This document shows positions 1 to 10,573 of a DNA stretch of 61,001 nucleotides, piece by piece. The stretch comes from Nocardiopsis alkaliphila YIM 80379 (GTDB lineage Bacteria > Actinomycetota > Actinomycetes > Streptosporangiales > Streptosporangiaceae). Both the position numbers and the translations under genes were made by a program. Numbering within the stretch: position 1 is the first letter of the stretch; each line of letters begins with the position of its first letter. The stretch covers positions 6,880 through 67,880 of the forward strand of contig NZ_ANBD01000092.1 of NCBI RefSeq assembly GCF_000341005.1, in the 5' to 3' direction. Under the pieces are notes generated by a model. The model was not told where the DNA came from. It was given only the letters and a program-made list of their open reading frames with translations, and did no database searches.

Positions 1-215
1 GCGGTACTCGGTACTCGCTGACGAACACGATCTTGACGGTGGAGCGGGTGGGGAGGGACCGAAAGGAATCCACGGGATCCGGTCCGGAACGGGAGACACG
101 TGAGGTCTTGGTGGGGGAGGTGGGGAGGGTGTTGCATGAGGTCTTCGACATCCACCTTGACCAGGAAGAACGCGCTCTCATCGAGGGGAAGGTGCGGAGT
201 TTTCTTGAGGTGTGA
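1..215 (+). CDS. C-terminal end of an unidentified protein (partial)
   Basis: The reading frame is open from the left edge of the window to the stop at 213-215, so this is probably the tail of a gene starting outside it. A TTG at 33 could also start a 60-residue protein, but no ribosome binding site precedes it. The last 35 residues look like an amphipathic helix-rich segment ending in RSFLEV. I do not recognise the family. It is followed by about 200 bases without a gene before egtA. Confidence 0.4.
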   Translation, partial: GTRYSLTNTILTVERVGRDRKESTGSGPERETREVLVGEVGRVLHEVFDIHLDQEERALIEGKVRSFLEV

Positions 216-417
216 CCCACATCACTCAATTCGGGGGGGTGTCCTGGCTCCTTCCGTTGACGGGAAAACCGTGTGGCCAAAGGGCGCGTCGCCGTCACCG
301 AGGTGCCTCCGTCCGAGGCCGCGCGGCCGAACCTGAGGACTTGTGGGCATACCCCAGGTTCATCCCCGCAGATCGCTGGGCAGGACTTGAGAGGTGCCAC
401 TCCGAGGGAGCCAGCCC

Positions 418-1704
418 ATGATGAACATGACGGCGGAAGACGTTCACGAGTACATCAACGGGATCTGTTTCAAGACCGGCCCTCCAGGCAAGGTCGGGGT
501 CGAGACCGAATGGCTGGTCACCGACCCCGCACGCCCCACCGCGCCCGTCACCATCGAGCGACTCGCGGAGTTGCTGGAGCCCTACGGGCCCCCGCCCGCA
601 GGAAGCCGATTCACCTTCGAACCCGGTGGCCAGGTCGAGCTCAGCTCGCCCGCCCTGCCGGGGCCGGGACGCGTCCACCAGGCCCTCGGCGCCGACCTGG
701 ACCACCTGGGAAAGGCACTCGCGAACGCCGGACTACACCTGGTCGAGACCGCGCTCGATCCCTTGCGACCACCCACGCTTCAGCTCCGAGTGCCCCGTTA
801 CGGGGCGATGGAGCGCTTCTTCACCCGCCGACGCCACGTCAGCGGCCGCACCATGATGTGCAGCACCGCATCCCTCCAGGTGTGTCTGGACATCGGGGAC
901 GACGTCACCGACACGCGAGAGCGCTGGGAATTCCTTCACCGACTCGGCCCCGTTCTGGTCGCCGCCTTCGCCAACTCCGGCCTCTGGCGTGGTCGACCCA
1001 CCGGATGGAAGTCCACCCGATGGGCGATCTGGGCGGCCACCGACTCCAGCCGCACCCGACCCGTTCCGGAACCGGGATCCCGCGTCGACCCGGCCACCGC
1101 CTGGACCGAGTACGCCTTGGCCGCCCAGGTGATGGCCATACCGGAAACCCCCGGTGGGGGCGGTACCTGGACCGCGGACCCCGGTATCACCTTGAACGAC
1201 TGGGTCCACGGGCGGGGGCCACGTCCCCTCGCCCTCGCCGACCTGGAGTTCCACCTGAGCACCCTGTTCCCACCCATTCGTCCGCGTGGCTGGTGGGAGC
1301 TGCGGATGATCGACACCGTGCCCCTGCGCTGGTGGCCGGTCCCGATGGCGTTCGCCGCAGCCCTGACCGAGGACCCCCGCGCCAGGGCCACCGCCGAGGA
1401 GGCCACCGCACGGCTGAGCGGAGGCGGCGCGCCCGCCCCCACACTGTGGTTGCGTTCGGCGCGTTCGGGGCCGAGTGACCCGGAGATCGTCGCGTGTGCT
1501 CGGACCTGCTTCGACGCCGCCATCGAGGCCCTGCCGCGCATGGGTTCGTCCGAACTCGCCACCCTCGTGGACGCATACGCCGAGCGCTACGTCCGACGTG
1601 GTCTGTGCCCAGCGGACGCGACCCTTCAAGTGCCCGCAGCGCGCCCGGCCGGGTCGCCGACCGGCGCCGACGCCCACCTCGCCCGCCCCGGAGGTTCGTC
1701 GTGA
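418..1704 (+). CDS. egtA: Glutamate-cysteine ligase EgtA (ergothioneine biosynthesis)
   Basis: EgtA makes gamma-glutamylcysteine, the sulfur donor for ergothioneine in the EgtB-type pathway. The 428-residue protein belongs to the carboxylate-amine/glutamate-cysteine ligase 2 group: an early GVETEW motif, a substrate-pocket stretch around FEPGGQVELSSP, and a later PRGWWELRMID block. The ATG at 418 follows a purine-rich GAGGGAG about 8 bases upstream; an in-frame ATG at 394 has none. The stop overlaps the GTG of egtB by four bases (GTGA), so the two are translationally coupled. The identity rests on motifs and on the egtBCD genes that follow. Confidence 0.9.
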   Translation: MMNMTAEDVHEYINGICFKTGPPGKVGVETEWLVTDPARPTAPVTIERLAELLEPYGPPPAGSRFTFEPGGQVELSSPALPGPGRVHQALGADLDHLGKALANAGLHLVETALDPLRPPTLQLRVPRYGAMERFFTRRRHVSGRTMMCSTASLQVCLDIGDDVTDTRERWEFLHRLGPVLVAAFANSGLWRGRPTGWKSTRWAIWAATDSSRTRPVPEPGSRVDPATAWTEYALAAQVMAIPETPGGGGTWTADPGITLNDWVHGRGPRPLALADLEFHLSTLFPPIRPRGWWELRMIDTVPLRWWPVPMAFAAALTEDPRARATAEEATARLSGGGAPAPTLWLRSARSGPSDPEIVACARTCFDAAIEALPRMGSSELATLVDAYAERYVRRGLCPADATLQVPAARPAGSPTGADAHLARPGGSS

Positions 1705-3053
1705 TCCACGAACAAGAACGCCTCAAGGAACGCATCGCCGTCGAACTCGACCGGGTCAGGCGACGCAGCAACGGTTTGACCGTCGAGGCGCTCGACGAGC
1801 ACGAACTGCTCGCCCAGCACTCCCCGTTGATGTCACCCCTGGTCTGGGACCTGGCGCACGTCGGTAACTATGAGGAACAGTGGCTGCTGCGGGCCGCCGG
1901 TGGACGTGAGGCGCTGCGCCCGGACATCGACGGCCTCTACGACGCCTTCGAGAACCCGCGGGCCGATCGGGTCACGCTCCCGCTGCTGCGCCCGCAGGAG
2001 GCACGTGAGTACAACGAGCGGGTGCGCAGGGAGGTCCTCGACACCCTGGAAGGCGCCGATCTGTCCGTACGTCCTGGGGCGCCGGGGCGGGCGGGGCACT
2101 CGGAACGCTCCCTGCTGGAGGCCGGATTCGTCTTCCACATGGTGATCCAGCACGAACACATGCACGACGAGACGATGCTCGCCACCCACCAACTGCGTCG
2201 CGGCGCCCCCGCCTTGCTGGAGGAGACCCCGTCCCTGGGACCGATGGACCCGCCCGAGGCCCACGAGGTGCTGGTCCCGGCCGGCCCCTTCACCCTGGGA
2301 ACCGACGACGATCCCTGGTCCTATGACAACGAGCGCCCCGCGTACGTGGTCGACCTGCCCGCCTACTGGATCGACACCACCCCCGTGAGCAACGCCGCCT
2401 ACCAGGAGTTCATCGCCGACGGCGGCTATCGGCGCTCCGAGCTGTGGAGCCGGGCCGGCTGGGAGTGGCGTAGTGCCCGGGAGGCCGTGGCCCCCGCCTT
2501 CTGGTCCCTGGAGGAGGGACGTTGGACCCGGCGCCGTTTCGGTCGCCGCGAGGACGTGCCACCGAACGAACCCGTCCAACACGTGAGTTTCCACGAGGCC
2601 GAGGCCTACGCCCACTGGGCGGGCAAACGACTGCCCACCGAGGCCGAATGGGAGAAGGCCGCCCGGTACGACCCCGCCACCGGTCGTTCCCATCGCTTCC
2701 CTTGGGGCGACGCCGAACCCGAACCGCGCCACGCCAACCTCGGCCAGCGCAGGCTCGCTCCCTCCCCGGTGGGGGCCCATCCCGACGGCGCCTCCCCACT
2801 GGGGGTGCGCCAGCTCATCGGGGACGTGTGGGAGTGGACCTCCACCACCTTCCACGGCTACCCGGGATTTCGGGCCTTCCCCTACCGCGAGTATTCGGAG
2901 GTCTTCTTCGGCGACGGCTACAAGGTGCTGCGTGGGGGCTCCTGGGCCACCCACCCCACCGCGGTGCGCTCCACCTTCCGGAACTGGGATCATCCGATCC
3001 GCCGACAGATCTTCAGCGGTTTGCGCTGTGCACGCGATGCGGACCGCGACTGA
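1701..3053 (+). CDS. egtB: Hercynylcysteine sulfoxide synthase EgtB, iron(II)-dependent
   Basis: EgtB joins gamma-glutamylcysteine to hercynine with oxygen to form the sulfoxide intermediate of ergothioneine. The 450-residue protein has the family layout: an N-terminal DinB-like helical domain and a C-terminal formylglycine-generating-enzyme-like domain. Candidate iron ligands are H53 (in DLAHVGNYEEQW) and the HX3H pair H151 and H155 in HEHMHDET. The C-terminal domain has PVSNAAYQEF, RLPTEAEWEKAARYD, GDVWEWTSTTF and VLRGGSWAT. The start is a GTG overlapping the egtA stop; the stop overlaps the egtC start by one base (TGATG). Confidence 0.95.
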   Translation: MIHEQERLKERIAVELDRVRRRSNGLTVEALDEHELLAQHSPLMSPLVWDLAHVGNYEEQWLLRAAGGREALRPDIDGLYDAFENPRADRVTLPLLRPQEAREYNERVRREVLDTLEGADLSVRPGAPGRAGHSERSLLEAGFVFHMVIQHEHMHDETMLATHQLRRGAPALLEETPSLGPMDPPEAHEVLVPAGPFTLGTDDDPWSYDNERPAYVVDLPAYWIDTTPVSNAAYQEFIADGGYRRSELWSRAGWEWRSAREAVAPAFWSLEEGRWTRRRFGRREDVPPNEPVQHVSFHEAEAYAHWAGKRLPTEAEWEKAARYDPATGRSHRFPWGDAEPEPRHANLGQRRLAPSPVGAHPDGASPLGVRQLIGDVWEWTSTTFHGYPGFRAFPYREYSEVFFGDGYKVLRGGSWATHPTAVRSTFRNWDHPIRRQIFSGLRCARDADRD

Positions 3054-3832
3054 TGTGCCGTCACCTCGCCTACCTGGGGCCGCCACGTACGTTGCACGAG
3101 TTGTTGTACGCACCACCCCACTCGTTGCACGTTCAGTCTTGGGCGCCACGCCGCCAGCGGTACGGCACCGTCAACGCCGACGGGTTCGGCGTCGGCTGGT
3201 ATCCGGAGGAAACCGGGACGCCCGGGAAGGACGCTCCCGAGGAGTTCCCGACAGCACTGCGGTACCGGCGGGCCATGCCCATGTGGGGCGACGCTTCCTT
3301 CACCGACGCGGCCCGGGCCATCACCTCCGGGTGCGTGGTCGCGGCCGTGCGTGACGCCACCATCGGTTTCGGTTCCGAGGAGTCCGGGGCTCAACCCTTC
3401 CGCGCGGACCGGTTGCTGTTCAGCCACAACGGAGCCGTCGAGGACGACGAGGCGTTGACCGCCGCACTCGCCCTTCCCGTGCCCTCCGGTGCGTTGGACG
3501 CACGGGCGCCGGTGGACTCCGCGTCCTTGTTCGCGCACACCGTACGTCTGTGGCGGGCGACCGGAGACCTGCCCGGAACCCTGGCCGCAGTGGTGCGCCG
3601 GGCCCGGGAACTCTCCGACGGTCGCTACAACCTGCTGGCCGGTGACGGCACGGTGATCGCCGGAACCACCGCCGGGGACACCCTGTACGCCCTACGCCGG
3701 CCCGGAGAAGGGGGGGAGGGGGTCTACCTGGCCTCCGAACCCTTCGATGACGGCCACGACTGGCGGGAGGTCCCGGAAGGGTCGGTGGTGATCGCCACTC
3801 GCGAGCGCACCGACATCCGGCCCTTGAACTGA
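3053..3832 (+). CDS. egtC: Gamma-glutamyl-hercynylcysteine sulfoxide hydrolase EgtC
   Basis: EgtC removes the gamma-glutamyl group from the EgtB product. The 259-residue protein is a class II glutamine-amidotransferase-fold enzyme: it begins MCRHLAYLG, so Cys2 becomes the N-terminal nucleophile after Met removal, and it contains NADGFGVGWY and FSHNGAVED typical of this fold. It overlaps the end of egtB by one base, the third gene of a tight egtABC unit. No egtE-type PLP lyase for the last step is seen in the window. Confidence 0.93.
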   Translation: MCRHLAYLGPPRTLHELLYAPPHSLHVQSWAPRRQRYGTVNADGFGVGWYPEETGTPGKDAPEEFPTALRYRRAMPMWGDASFTDAARAITSGCVVAAVRDATIGFGSEESGAQPFRADRLLFSHNGAVEDDEALTAALALPVPSGALDARAPVDSASLFAHTVRLWRATGDLPGTLAAVVRRARELSDGRYNLLAGDGTVIAGTTAGDTLYALRRPGEGGEGVYLASEPFDDGHDWREVPEGSVVIATRERTDIRPLN

Positions 3833-3937
3833 TCACCCTCATCCGTCGGAGCCCGGCCCGCCACGTGGGCCACCCCAGGGCCATCACATGGGCGCCGCCC
3901 GTCCCGGGCGCATTCTTCAGGGGGCACAGGAGGAAGC

Positions 3938-5705
<1,768 letters not shown>

Positions 5706-5726
5706 CGAGCAGCGAGCACCAAGGAA

Positions 5727-5759
5727 GAAGGGGCCGCCCACCGCCGGGCGGTCCCCTTC
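5727..5759. terminator. Bidirectional hairpin between convergent dapB and methyltransferase genes
   Basis: A 13-base stem (GAAGGGG-CCGCCC against GGGCGGTCCCCTTC, one bulged base) with a six-base loop sits between the converging stops at 5705 and 5767. It probably ends transcripts from both sides. Confidence 0.65.
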
Positions 5760-5766
5760 GACGTGT

Positions 5767-6450
5767 TCAGGCGCCGCGGCGGCAGGTGAGGAAGAGCTGC
5801 ACCTCCGGTCGGGCACCCTCGTCCTTGGGCTCGAACCTGACCACGCGCTCGTCCTCGATGACCAGGCCGGCGTTGGTCACCACCTCGCGCAACTCGTCCC
5901 GGCGGTAGCCGGAGACACGGATCTTCGTGCCCAGGAAGGAGAGCGGAACGTCGTCGAGGTCGGTCTCCACCATGGACAGGCACAGTAGACCGCCCGGGGC
6001 CAGGGACGCGCGCACCCGACCCAAGGCCACGGCCACGCGGTCCTTGGGCAGGCACAACAGTGAGAAGAACGCCACGATGGCGTCGTAGGAGGTCTCGACC
6101 GGGTCCAGGTCCATGATGTCGGCCTGTCGGAAGTCCGCCTCGGGAACGTTGGCGCGGGCCAGTTCGAGCATGCGCTCGGAGATCTCGAAACCGGTCACCC
6201 TCGCGCCCGCGTTGATCAGTTGCCTGGCGGTCGGCAGACCGGTGCCCGACCCGAGATCGAGGACGTGCGCGCCCTGGGGTAGGGAATCCAGCAGGCGGCG
6301 TACGCAGTCCTCTTGGCCCTCCTTGTTGGGGAAGGCCTCGTCATAGCGCTCCCCGATGGCGTCGAATGCCTTGGCCTGCTCTTCGCGACGTTCGGCCCAG
6401 GCCACGGGGTCAGGGGCGAGGTAGTGGGGATCGGTTCGATCGCTCGGCAC
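5767..6450 (-). CDS. Class I SAM-dependent methyltransferase, substrate unknown
   Basis: The 227-residue protein has a SAM-binding motif I (VLDLGSGTGLPT), motif II-like GFEISERMLELA, and an acidic-aromatic YDAIVAFFSLLCLP, a standard Rossmann methyltransferase. The substrate cannot be deduced. The GTG at 6450 is chosen because AGGGAGA precedes it at normal spacing; upstream in-frame ATGs at 6519 and 6492 lack one. It faces dapB and stands alone; about 240 bases with no gene separate it from the Nudix gene. Confidence 0.75.
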   Translation of the reverse strand: MPSDRTDPHYLAPDPVAWAERREEQAKAFDAIGERYDEAFPNKEGQEDCVRRLLDSLPQGAHVLDLGSGTGLPTARQLINAGARVTGFEISERMLELARANVPEADFRQADIMDLDPVETSYDAIVAFFSLLCLPKDRVAVALGRVRASLAPGGLLCLSMVETDLDDVPLSFLGTKIRVSGYRRDELREVVTNAGLVIEDERVVRFEPKDEGARPEVQLFLTCRRGA

Positions 6451-6690
6451 GGTGGTGATTTCTCCCTGGCACACGGAAGGCGTGGACGGCATCCTAATGC
6501 CGTGTCGGTCAAGGTCCACCCCGTCGCGACGTCCAGAACGGCACCTCGGCGTGTTGGCGAAAAGCCCACATGGGAATCACTAGGAGGACTTCTCGTCGCC
6601 TTGCCACCCACCCTCTTGAACGCCGCTTCGTAACGGGCGAACCCCGACCGCCACGACCCTAACCGGACACCCGTCCGATGTGGTGAACGT

Positions 6691-7185
6691 TCAAATATTT
6701 CCTGGTAGGACAGGGTGTCCGTTCTCCAGGTAGATCGGCGCGCCGATTCGATCGTCGACCCGGACCGCGGTGATCATCCGGCGGGCCACACCTCCGGTCA
6801 GGTAACGGTCCAGCCTCTGCGGCGGCACCCAGATCCATCCGGACAGTTCCTCCGCGGGTAGGACGAACTCCTCCGAGGACACCTCCACCCGGAACAACCA
6901 GTGCAGGGCACAGGTGCGTGGAAGGGCGGGCGGGACCCAGTCCATCACCAGCAGGCGCCGGGGTGAGGCCGACACTCCGAGTTCCTCGGTGACCTCCCGT
7001 AGACAGGCGGTCAGGGGTGACTCATCGGCCTCCATGATCCCTCCGGGGATGCCCCAGGGGCGATCGGGTGCGTAAACCCGCCGCACCAGTAGCACGTCAC
7101 CTTCGGTCGAACGGATGAGCGCTCCCGCCGCTCCCCGGGTGGCCGGCAGGGACGCGTAGAATTCCTCGTCGCTCAGCTCTCCCAC
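6691..7185 (-). CDS. Nudix hydrolase
   Basis: A 164-residue protein with a complete Nudix box (GX5EX7REX2EEXG: GIMEADE followed by REVTEELGV), so it should hydrolyse a nucleoside-diphosphate-linked substrate with Mg2+. The substrate is not predictable. The start is GTG 7185; instead of a ribosome binding site it has a TATAGT -10 element seven bases upstream, so the mRNA is probably leaderless. It lies downstream of and in the same direction as menA, 35 bases away. Confidence 0.8.
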   Translation of the reverse strand: MGELSDEEFYASLPATRGAAGALIRSTEGDVLLVRRVYAPDRPWGIPGGIMEADESPLTACLREVTEELGVSASPRRLLVMDWVPPALPRTCALHWLFRVEVSSEEFVLPAEELSGWIWVPPQRLDRYLTGGVARRMITAVRVDDRIGAPIYLENGHPVLPGNI

Positions 7186-7192
7186 CCGGGTG

Positions 7193-7198
7193 ACTATA
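7193..7198 (-). promoter_or_regulatory. -10 hexamer of a probable leaderless Nudix transcript
   Basis: TATAGT on the minus strand, seven bases before GTG 7185, lies in the short gap between menA and the Nudix gene. It suggests an independent leaderless promoter even though the genes are in line. Confidence 0.5.
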
Positions 7199-7220
7199 GG
7201 CCCTCGACCCGACGCAGGGG

Positions 7221-8093
7221 CTACCCCAAGAGCAGGGCGAGGGAGAACAACACACCGAACAGCATCTGGAGTCTGCCGGTCTCACCCAGGCCCAGGACCA
7301 GGTCACGGCCGACCTGGCCGCCCAGCACTCGGCGCAGCGGAGGCACGGCCAACGGGGCCGACAGCAGCACCAACGGTACCCACCAGGACACCGGTACCAG
7401 AGCCAGCGCGAACACGTAGGAGGCGACGACCATTCCCGCGAACATCCGGCGGGTACCGGTCTGACCCAGACGTACCGCGAGGGTGATCTTGCCGGTCTCG
7501 CGGTCGGTGGGGATGTCGCGCAGGTTGTTGATCACCAGTACCGAACAGGACAGTAGACCTACGGGGATCGCGGCCACCCACGCCTGCCATGGCGCCGCCT
7601 CCAGTTGCACGAACACGGTGCCCACCACGGCCGCCAGACCGAAGAACACGAACACCGAGACCTCACCCAGCCCCCGATAGCCATAGGGCGAACGACCTCC
7701 GGTGTAATACCATCCGGCCGCGATCGCGGCCGCCCCGAGGAGCAGCAACCACCACGAGGTGGTCGCCACCAACACCAGGCCGATCAACCCGGCCAGGGCG
7801 AAGGCGGCCAGGGCCGCCGCCAGTACTCGTCCGGGTGCGGCCAGCCCGGAGGCGGTCAGCCGGGTCGGGCCGGTCCGTTCCTCGGTATCGGTGCCCTTGA
7901 CCCCGTCGCTGTAGTCGTTGGCGAAGTTCACTCCCACCTGAAGGGTCATCGACACCAGCAGCGCGAGCAGGGCCTTCCACCAAACGAACCCGTCCAGCGC
8001 GAAGGCCAGAGCGCTCCCCACCGCCACCGGGACGATCGAGTTCGCAAGCGTGCGGGGTCGCAGCCCCGAGACCCATTCACTGACCGTGGCCAC
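7221..8093 (-). CDS. menA: 1,4-dihydroxy-2-naphthoate polyprenyltransferase MenA
   Basis: MenA attaches the isoprenoid tail in menaquinone synthesis, in the membrane. The 290-residue UbiA-family protein has the first Asp-rich motif NFANDYSDGVKGTD, the second motif NNLRDIPTDRETGK, and about eight hydrophobic segments. The GTG at 8093 (reading MATVSEWVSGLRPRTL) follows GGGGAGG and is preferred over the ATG at 8114. No other men gene is in the window. Confidence 0.9.
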   Translation of the reverse strand: MATVSEWVSGLRPRTLANSIVPVAVGSALAFALDGFVWWKALLALLVSMTLQVGVNFANDYSDGVKGTDTEERTGPTRLTASGLAAPGRVLAAALAAFALAGLIGLVLVATTSWWLLLLGAAAIAAGWYYTGGRSPYGYRGLGEVSVFVFFGLAAVVGTVFVQLEAAPWQAWVAAIPVGLLSCSVLVINNLRDIPTDRETGKITLAVRLGQTGTRRMFAGMVVASYVFALALVPVSWWVPLVLLSAPLAVPPLRRVLGGQVGRDLVLGLGETGRLQMLFGVLFSLALLLG

Positions 8094-8202
8094 GCGCCGG
8101 TCCTCCCCTTCCAAGACGAGGCACGCTTCCGGCGCGCCACAACGACCACCTCACGGTAGTGCCTGCTCTTGGCCACACCGAACCGGTATGGTTCGGGCGT
8201 AC

Positions 8203-8757
8203 CTACTCCGAGATGGCCGCGTGCAACCGCACCATGGGGACCACCCGGCCCATGTCGATCTCCCGACGGGCCCCGTCCGCACGCCACCCCGCTGTTTCCA
8301 GGAACGAACGCAGCGCGTTCTCCTCCTGCGGGGCCCACACGTGCACCGTGCCGAACCCGCCTTCCACCAGGTGGTCCACACACGCGTTCAGCAACCTGCT
8401 GCCATGCCCCTCACGGACCCGTTCGGGGTCCACGTGCAGCGCGAACACCTCGGCGTCCTTGGCCGGCCACAGGTCGGGGTCGCCCGCCGGCCCGAAGGCG
8501 GCGAACCCCACCACGAGGCGTTCTCCCCCCACCTCGTCGGTGGCCACCACCAACCGGTGCTTGGAGGTGGGCGGGGACTCCAGCGCCGCCGTCCACTGTT
8601 CCCGGAAACTCTCCCTGGCCTGTTCGCCCGACATCTCCTCGGTCACCTCGGCCGGCAACAACCCCCCGTACATCGACCGCCATGACGCCACCTGCAGATC
8701 CACCACCGTGTTCACGTCGGCGGTACGGGCAGGACGGACGAACTGCGCACTGGACAC
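8203..8757 (-). CDS. GNAT-family N-acetyltransferase
   Basis: A 184-residue acetyl-CoA-dependent acetyltransferase: VRPARTADV at the start, LHVDPERVREGHGSRLLNA carrying the acetyl-CoA-binding RxxGxGxxL-like loop, and a C-terminal ENALRSFLETAGWRADGARRE typical of the fold. The substrate is unknown. The start is GTG 8757 because a near-perfect GAGGAGG lies six bases upstream; the frame stays open another 900 bases upstream but that extension covers the divergent membrane-protein gene and is not coding. Confidence 0.8.
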   Translation of the reverse strand: MSSAQFVRPARTADVNTVVDLQVASWRSMYGGLLPAEVTEEMSGEQARESFREQWTAALESPPTSKHRLVVATDEVGGERLVVGFAAFGPAGDPDLWPAKDAEVFALHVDPERVREGHGSRLLNACVDHLVEGGFGTVHVWAPQEENALRSFLETAGWRADGARREIDMGRVVPMVRLHAAISE

Positions 8758-8841
8758 CAAGGGCCTCCTCAACGGTTCCCGGCGTGGGCAAGTCGACGCC
8801 GGAGTTTCCGGAGCTTGCCACGGCATGGGAACATCTACGAT

Positions 8842-9222
8842 GTGAGCCTCATTATCAGAGTTATCGTGAACGCGCTCGCCCTTTGGGCGGCTGTCTTCCT
8901 GATCGACGGTATCGACGTACGGGCCGACGACACCGTCGGCCAGATCTTCGTCTACTTGGTCGTCGGTGCGATCTTCGGCGTGGTCAACGCCATCATCAAA
9001 CCGATCGTCAAAGCGGTCGGTTGCCTGTTCTACGCCCTGACCCTGGGTCTGATCGGGCTGGTCGTGAACGCGTTGCTGTTCATGCTCACCGAGTGGATCG
9101 CCGGGCTCTTCGAGCTCCCCTTCCACGTGGACGGTTTCTGGCCCGCCTTTTGGGGCGCCATCGTCGTCACCATCGTGAGCTGGGTGCTCAGTATGTTCCT
9201 GCCGGACAAGAGCGACGACTGA
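8842..9222 (+). CDS. Phage-holin-superfamily IV (DUF360-like) membrane protein
   Basis: A 126-residue protein made almost entirely of four hydrophobic segments (about residues 3-22, 34-52, 60-80 and 97-118), beginning LIIRVIVNALALWAAVFLIDGIDV and containing FGVVNAIIKPIVK, the hallmark of the small 4-TMS proteins annotated as mycobacterial holin family. Despite the name, these are usually chromosomal genes with no phage nearby, as here. GTG 8842 gives the usual N-terminus; a TTG at 8815 would add nine residues. Confidence 0.75.
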   Translation: MSLIIRVIVNALALWAAVFLIDGIDVRADDTVGQIFVYLVVGAIFGVVNAIIKPIVKAVGCLFYALTLGLIGLVVNALLFMLTEWIAGLFELPFHVDGFWPAFWGAIVVTIVSWVLSMFLPDKSDD

Positions 9223-9598
9223 TCCCCGCGGACGACCCCACGCACCCCCTCCCGACCACGATGGTCCCGGGCCCCACCCGCGTGGTGGTGGTCCGGGGCG
9301 GGTAGGTTCACACATCCGGGCTCCACACACCGGCGACGCTCCCTCACCTCGACCGACGAGGACGGGGACCGAACCGCACAACGCTTTGAACACGCAAACG
9401 CTCGAAGCGGCACAGACTTTCCCGCGTCCGGCCCCATGGCCGATCGCGGTGGTGGACGCACAGCGCCGCCTCACCCGGGCACGGCAGAAAGCACCCGGCC
9501 CGGGAAAAATCAGCTGTTTCACGCAACACATGGAGAGGAGGAGGGGCACATGAGGGTCCGAACGCCTACCCGGCACCGGACCCCAGAGCCTTTCATAC
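9223..9598 (+). other. Intergenic leader before dapA with a strong ribosome binding site out of frame
   Basis: This 376-base gap has an imperfect GC-rich hairpin near 9265-9303 that could end the membrane-protein transcript. At 9532-9544 lies an excellent purine-rich ribosome binding site followed by ATG 9550. That ATG opens a frame different from dapA and runs to 9765, well inside dapA. A tiny frame 9530-9553 (seven codons) ends by overlapping this ATG. No other gene is seen. Confidence 0.4.
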
Positions 9599-10573
9599 GT
9601 GATGATGGACACCAAGAACCGCCCGTTCGGCAAGATGCTGACCGCGATGGTCACCCCGATGCTCGAGGACGGCGAACTCGACTACGACGGCGCCGCTCGA
9701 CTCGCCACCTACCTGGTGGACGAGCAGCACAACGACGGCCTCGTCATCAGTGGCACCACCGGTGAGTCGCCCACGACCAGTGACGAGGAGAAGGATCGCC
9801 TACTCCGCACGGTCATCGAAGCCGTCGGCGACCGTGCCCAGATCGTCGCGGGCGTGGGCACCAACGACACCCGCCACAGCGTCAAGCTGGCCAAGGCCGC
9901 GGAGAAGGCCGGCGCGCACGGCCTCTTGGCGGTCACGCCCTACTACAACAAGCCGCCGCAGGAAGGTCTGATCCGGCACTTCACCGAGATCGCCGACACC
10001 ACCGGCCTTCCGGTGATGCTCTACGACATCCCGCATCGCACCGGGACGCCGATCGCCTCCGAGACCCTGGTCCGGCTGGCCGAGCACCCGCGCATCGTCG
10101 CCAACAAGGACGCCAAGGACAACGTCGGCGCCAGCTCCTGGGTCATGGAGCGCACCGACCTGGCCTACTACTGCGGTACCGACATCCTGAACCTGCCGCT
10201 GCTGTCGGTGGGCGCCGCCGGTTTCGTCAGTGTCGTCGGCCACATCGTGGGCAGTGACCTCAAGGACATGATCGACGCCTTCGAGAAGGGCGAGGTCGGT
10301 CAGGCGCTGGCCATCCACCGCCGCCTCACCCCGGTCTACACCGGCATGTTCCGTACCCAGGGCGTCATCACCACCAAGGCCATCCTCAACCTGTTCGGGC
10401 TTCCCTCCGGGCCGGTCCGTACGCCGCTCGCCGACGCCTCCTCCGAGCTCCAGGCCCTCCTACGCGAGGACCTGGCGGCAGCCGGGGTCAAGGGCCCGAT
10501 CGGGCTCGCCCCGCACCAGGCGGTTCCGGCCAGCGCCGTCCGTGTCGAACGTCTCACGGAGGGTTCCGTATGA
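9599..10573 (+). CDS. dapA: 4-hydroxy-tetrahydrodipicolinate synthase DapA
   Basis: DapA condenses pyruvate with aspartate semialdehyde, the entry to diaminopimelate and lysine. The protein is 322-324 residues with TTGESPTTS, YYNKPPQEGL (catalytic Tyr), LYDIPHRTG and the Schiff-base lysine region VANKDAK. GTG 9599, ATG 9602 and ATG 9605 are all possible; none has a ribosome binding site. The stop overlaps the rnj start (ATGA), a common actinobacterial dapA-rnj pairing. Confidence 0.93.
   Translation: MMMDTKNRPFGKMLTAMVTPMLEDGELDYDGAARLATYLVDEQHNDGLVISGTTGESPTTSDEEKDRLLRTVIEAVGDRAQIVAGVGTNDTRHSVKLAKAAEKAGAHGLLAVTPYYNKPPQEGLIRHFTEIADTTGLPVMLYDIPHRTGTPIASETLVRLAEHPRIVANKDAKDNVGASSWVMERTDLAYYCGTDILNLPLLSVGAAGFVSVVGHIVGSDLKDMIDAFEKGEVGQALAIHRRLTPVYTGMFRTQGVITTKAILNLFGLPSGPVRTPLADASSELQALLREDLAAAGVKGPIGLAPHQAVPASAVRVERLTEGSV

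Noticed and set aside
8842-9222. Holin-like protein as a sign of prophage
   Set aside because: The family is common on actinobacterial chromosomes and no phage structural, integrase or lysin gene is present.
8758-9654. A long open frame extending the GNAT protein by about 300 residues on the minus strand
   Set aside because: It overlaps a real membrane-protein gene on the other strand, and a near-perfect ribosome binding site fixes the start at 8757. Long antisense frames are expected at this GC content.
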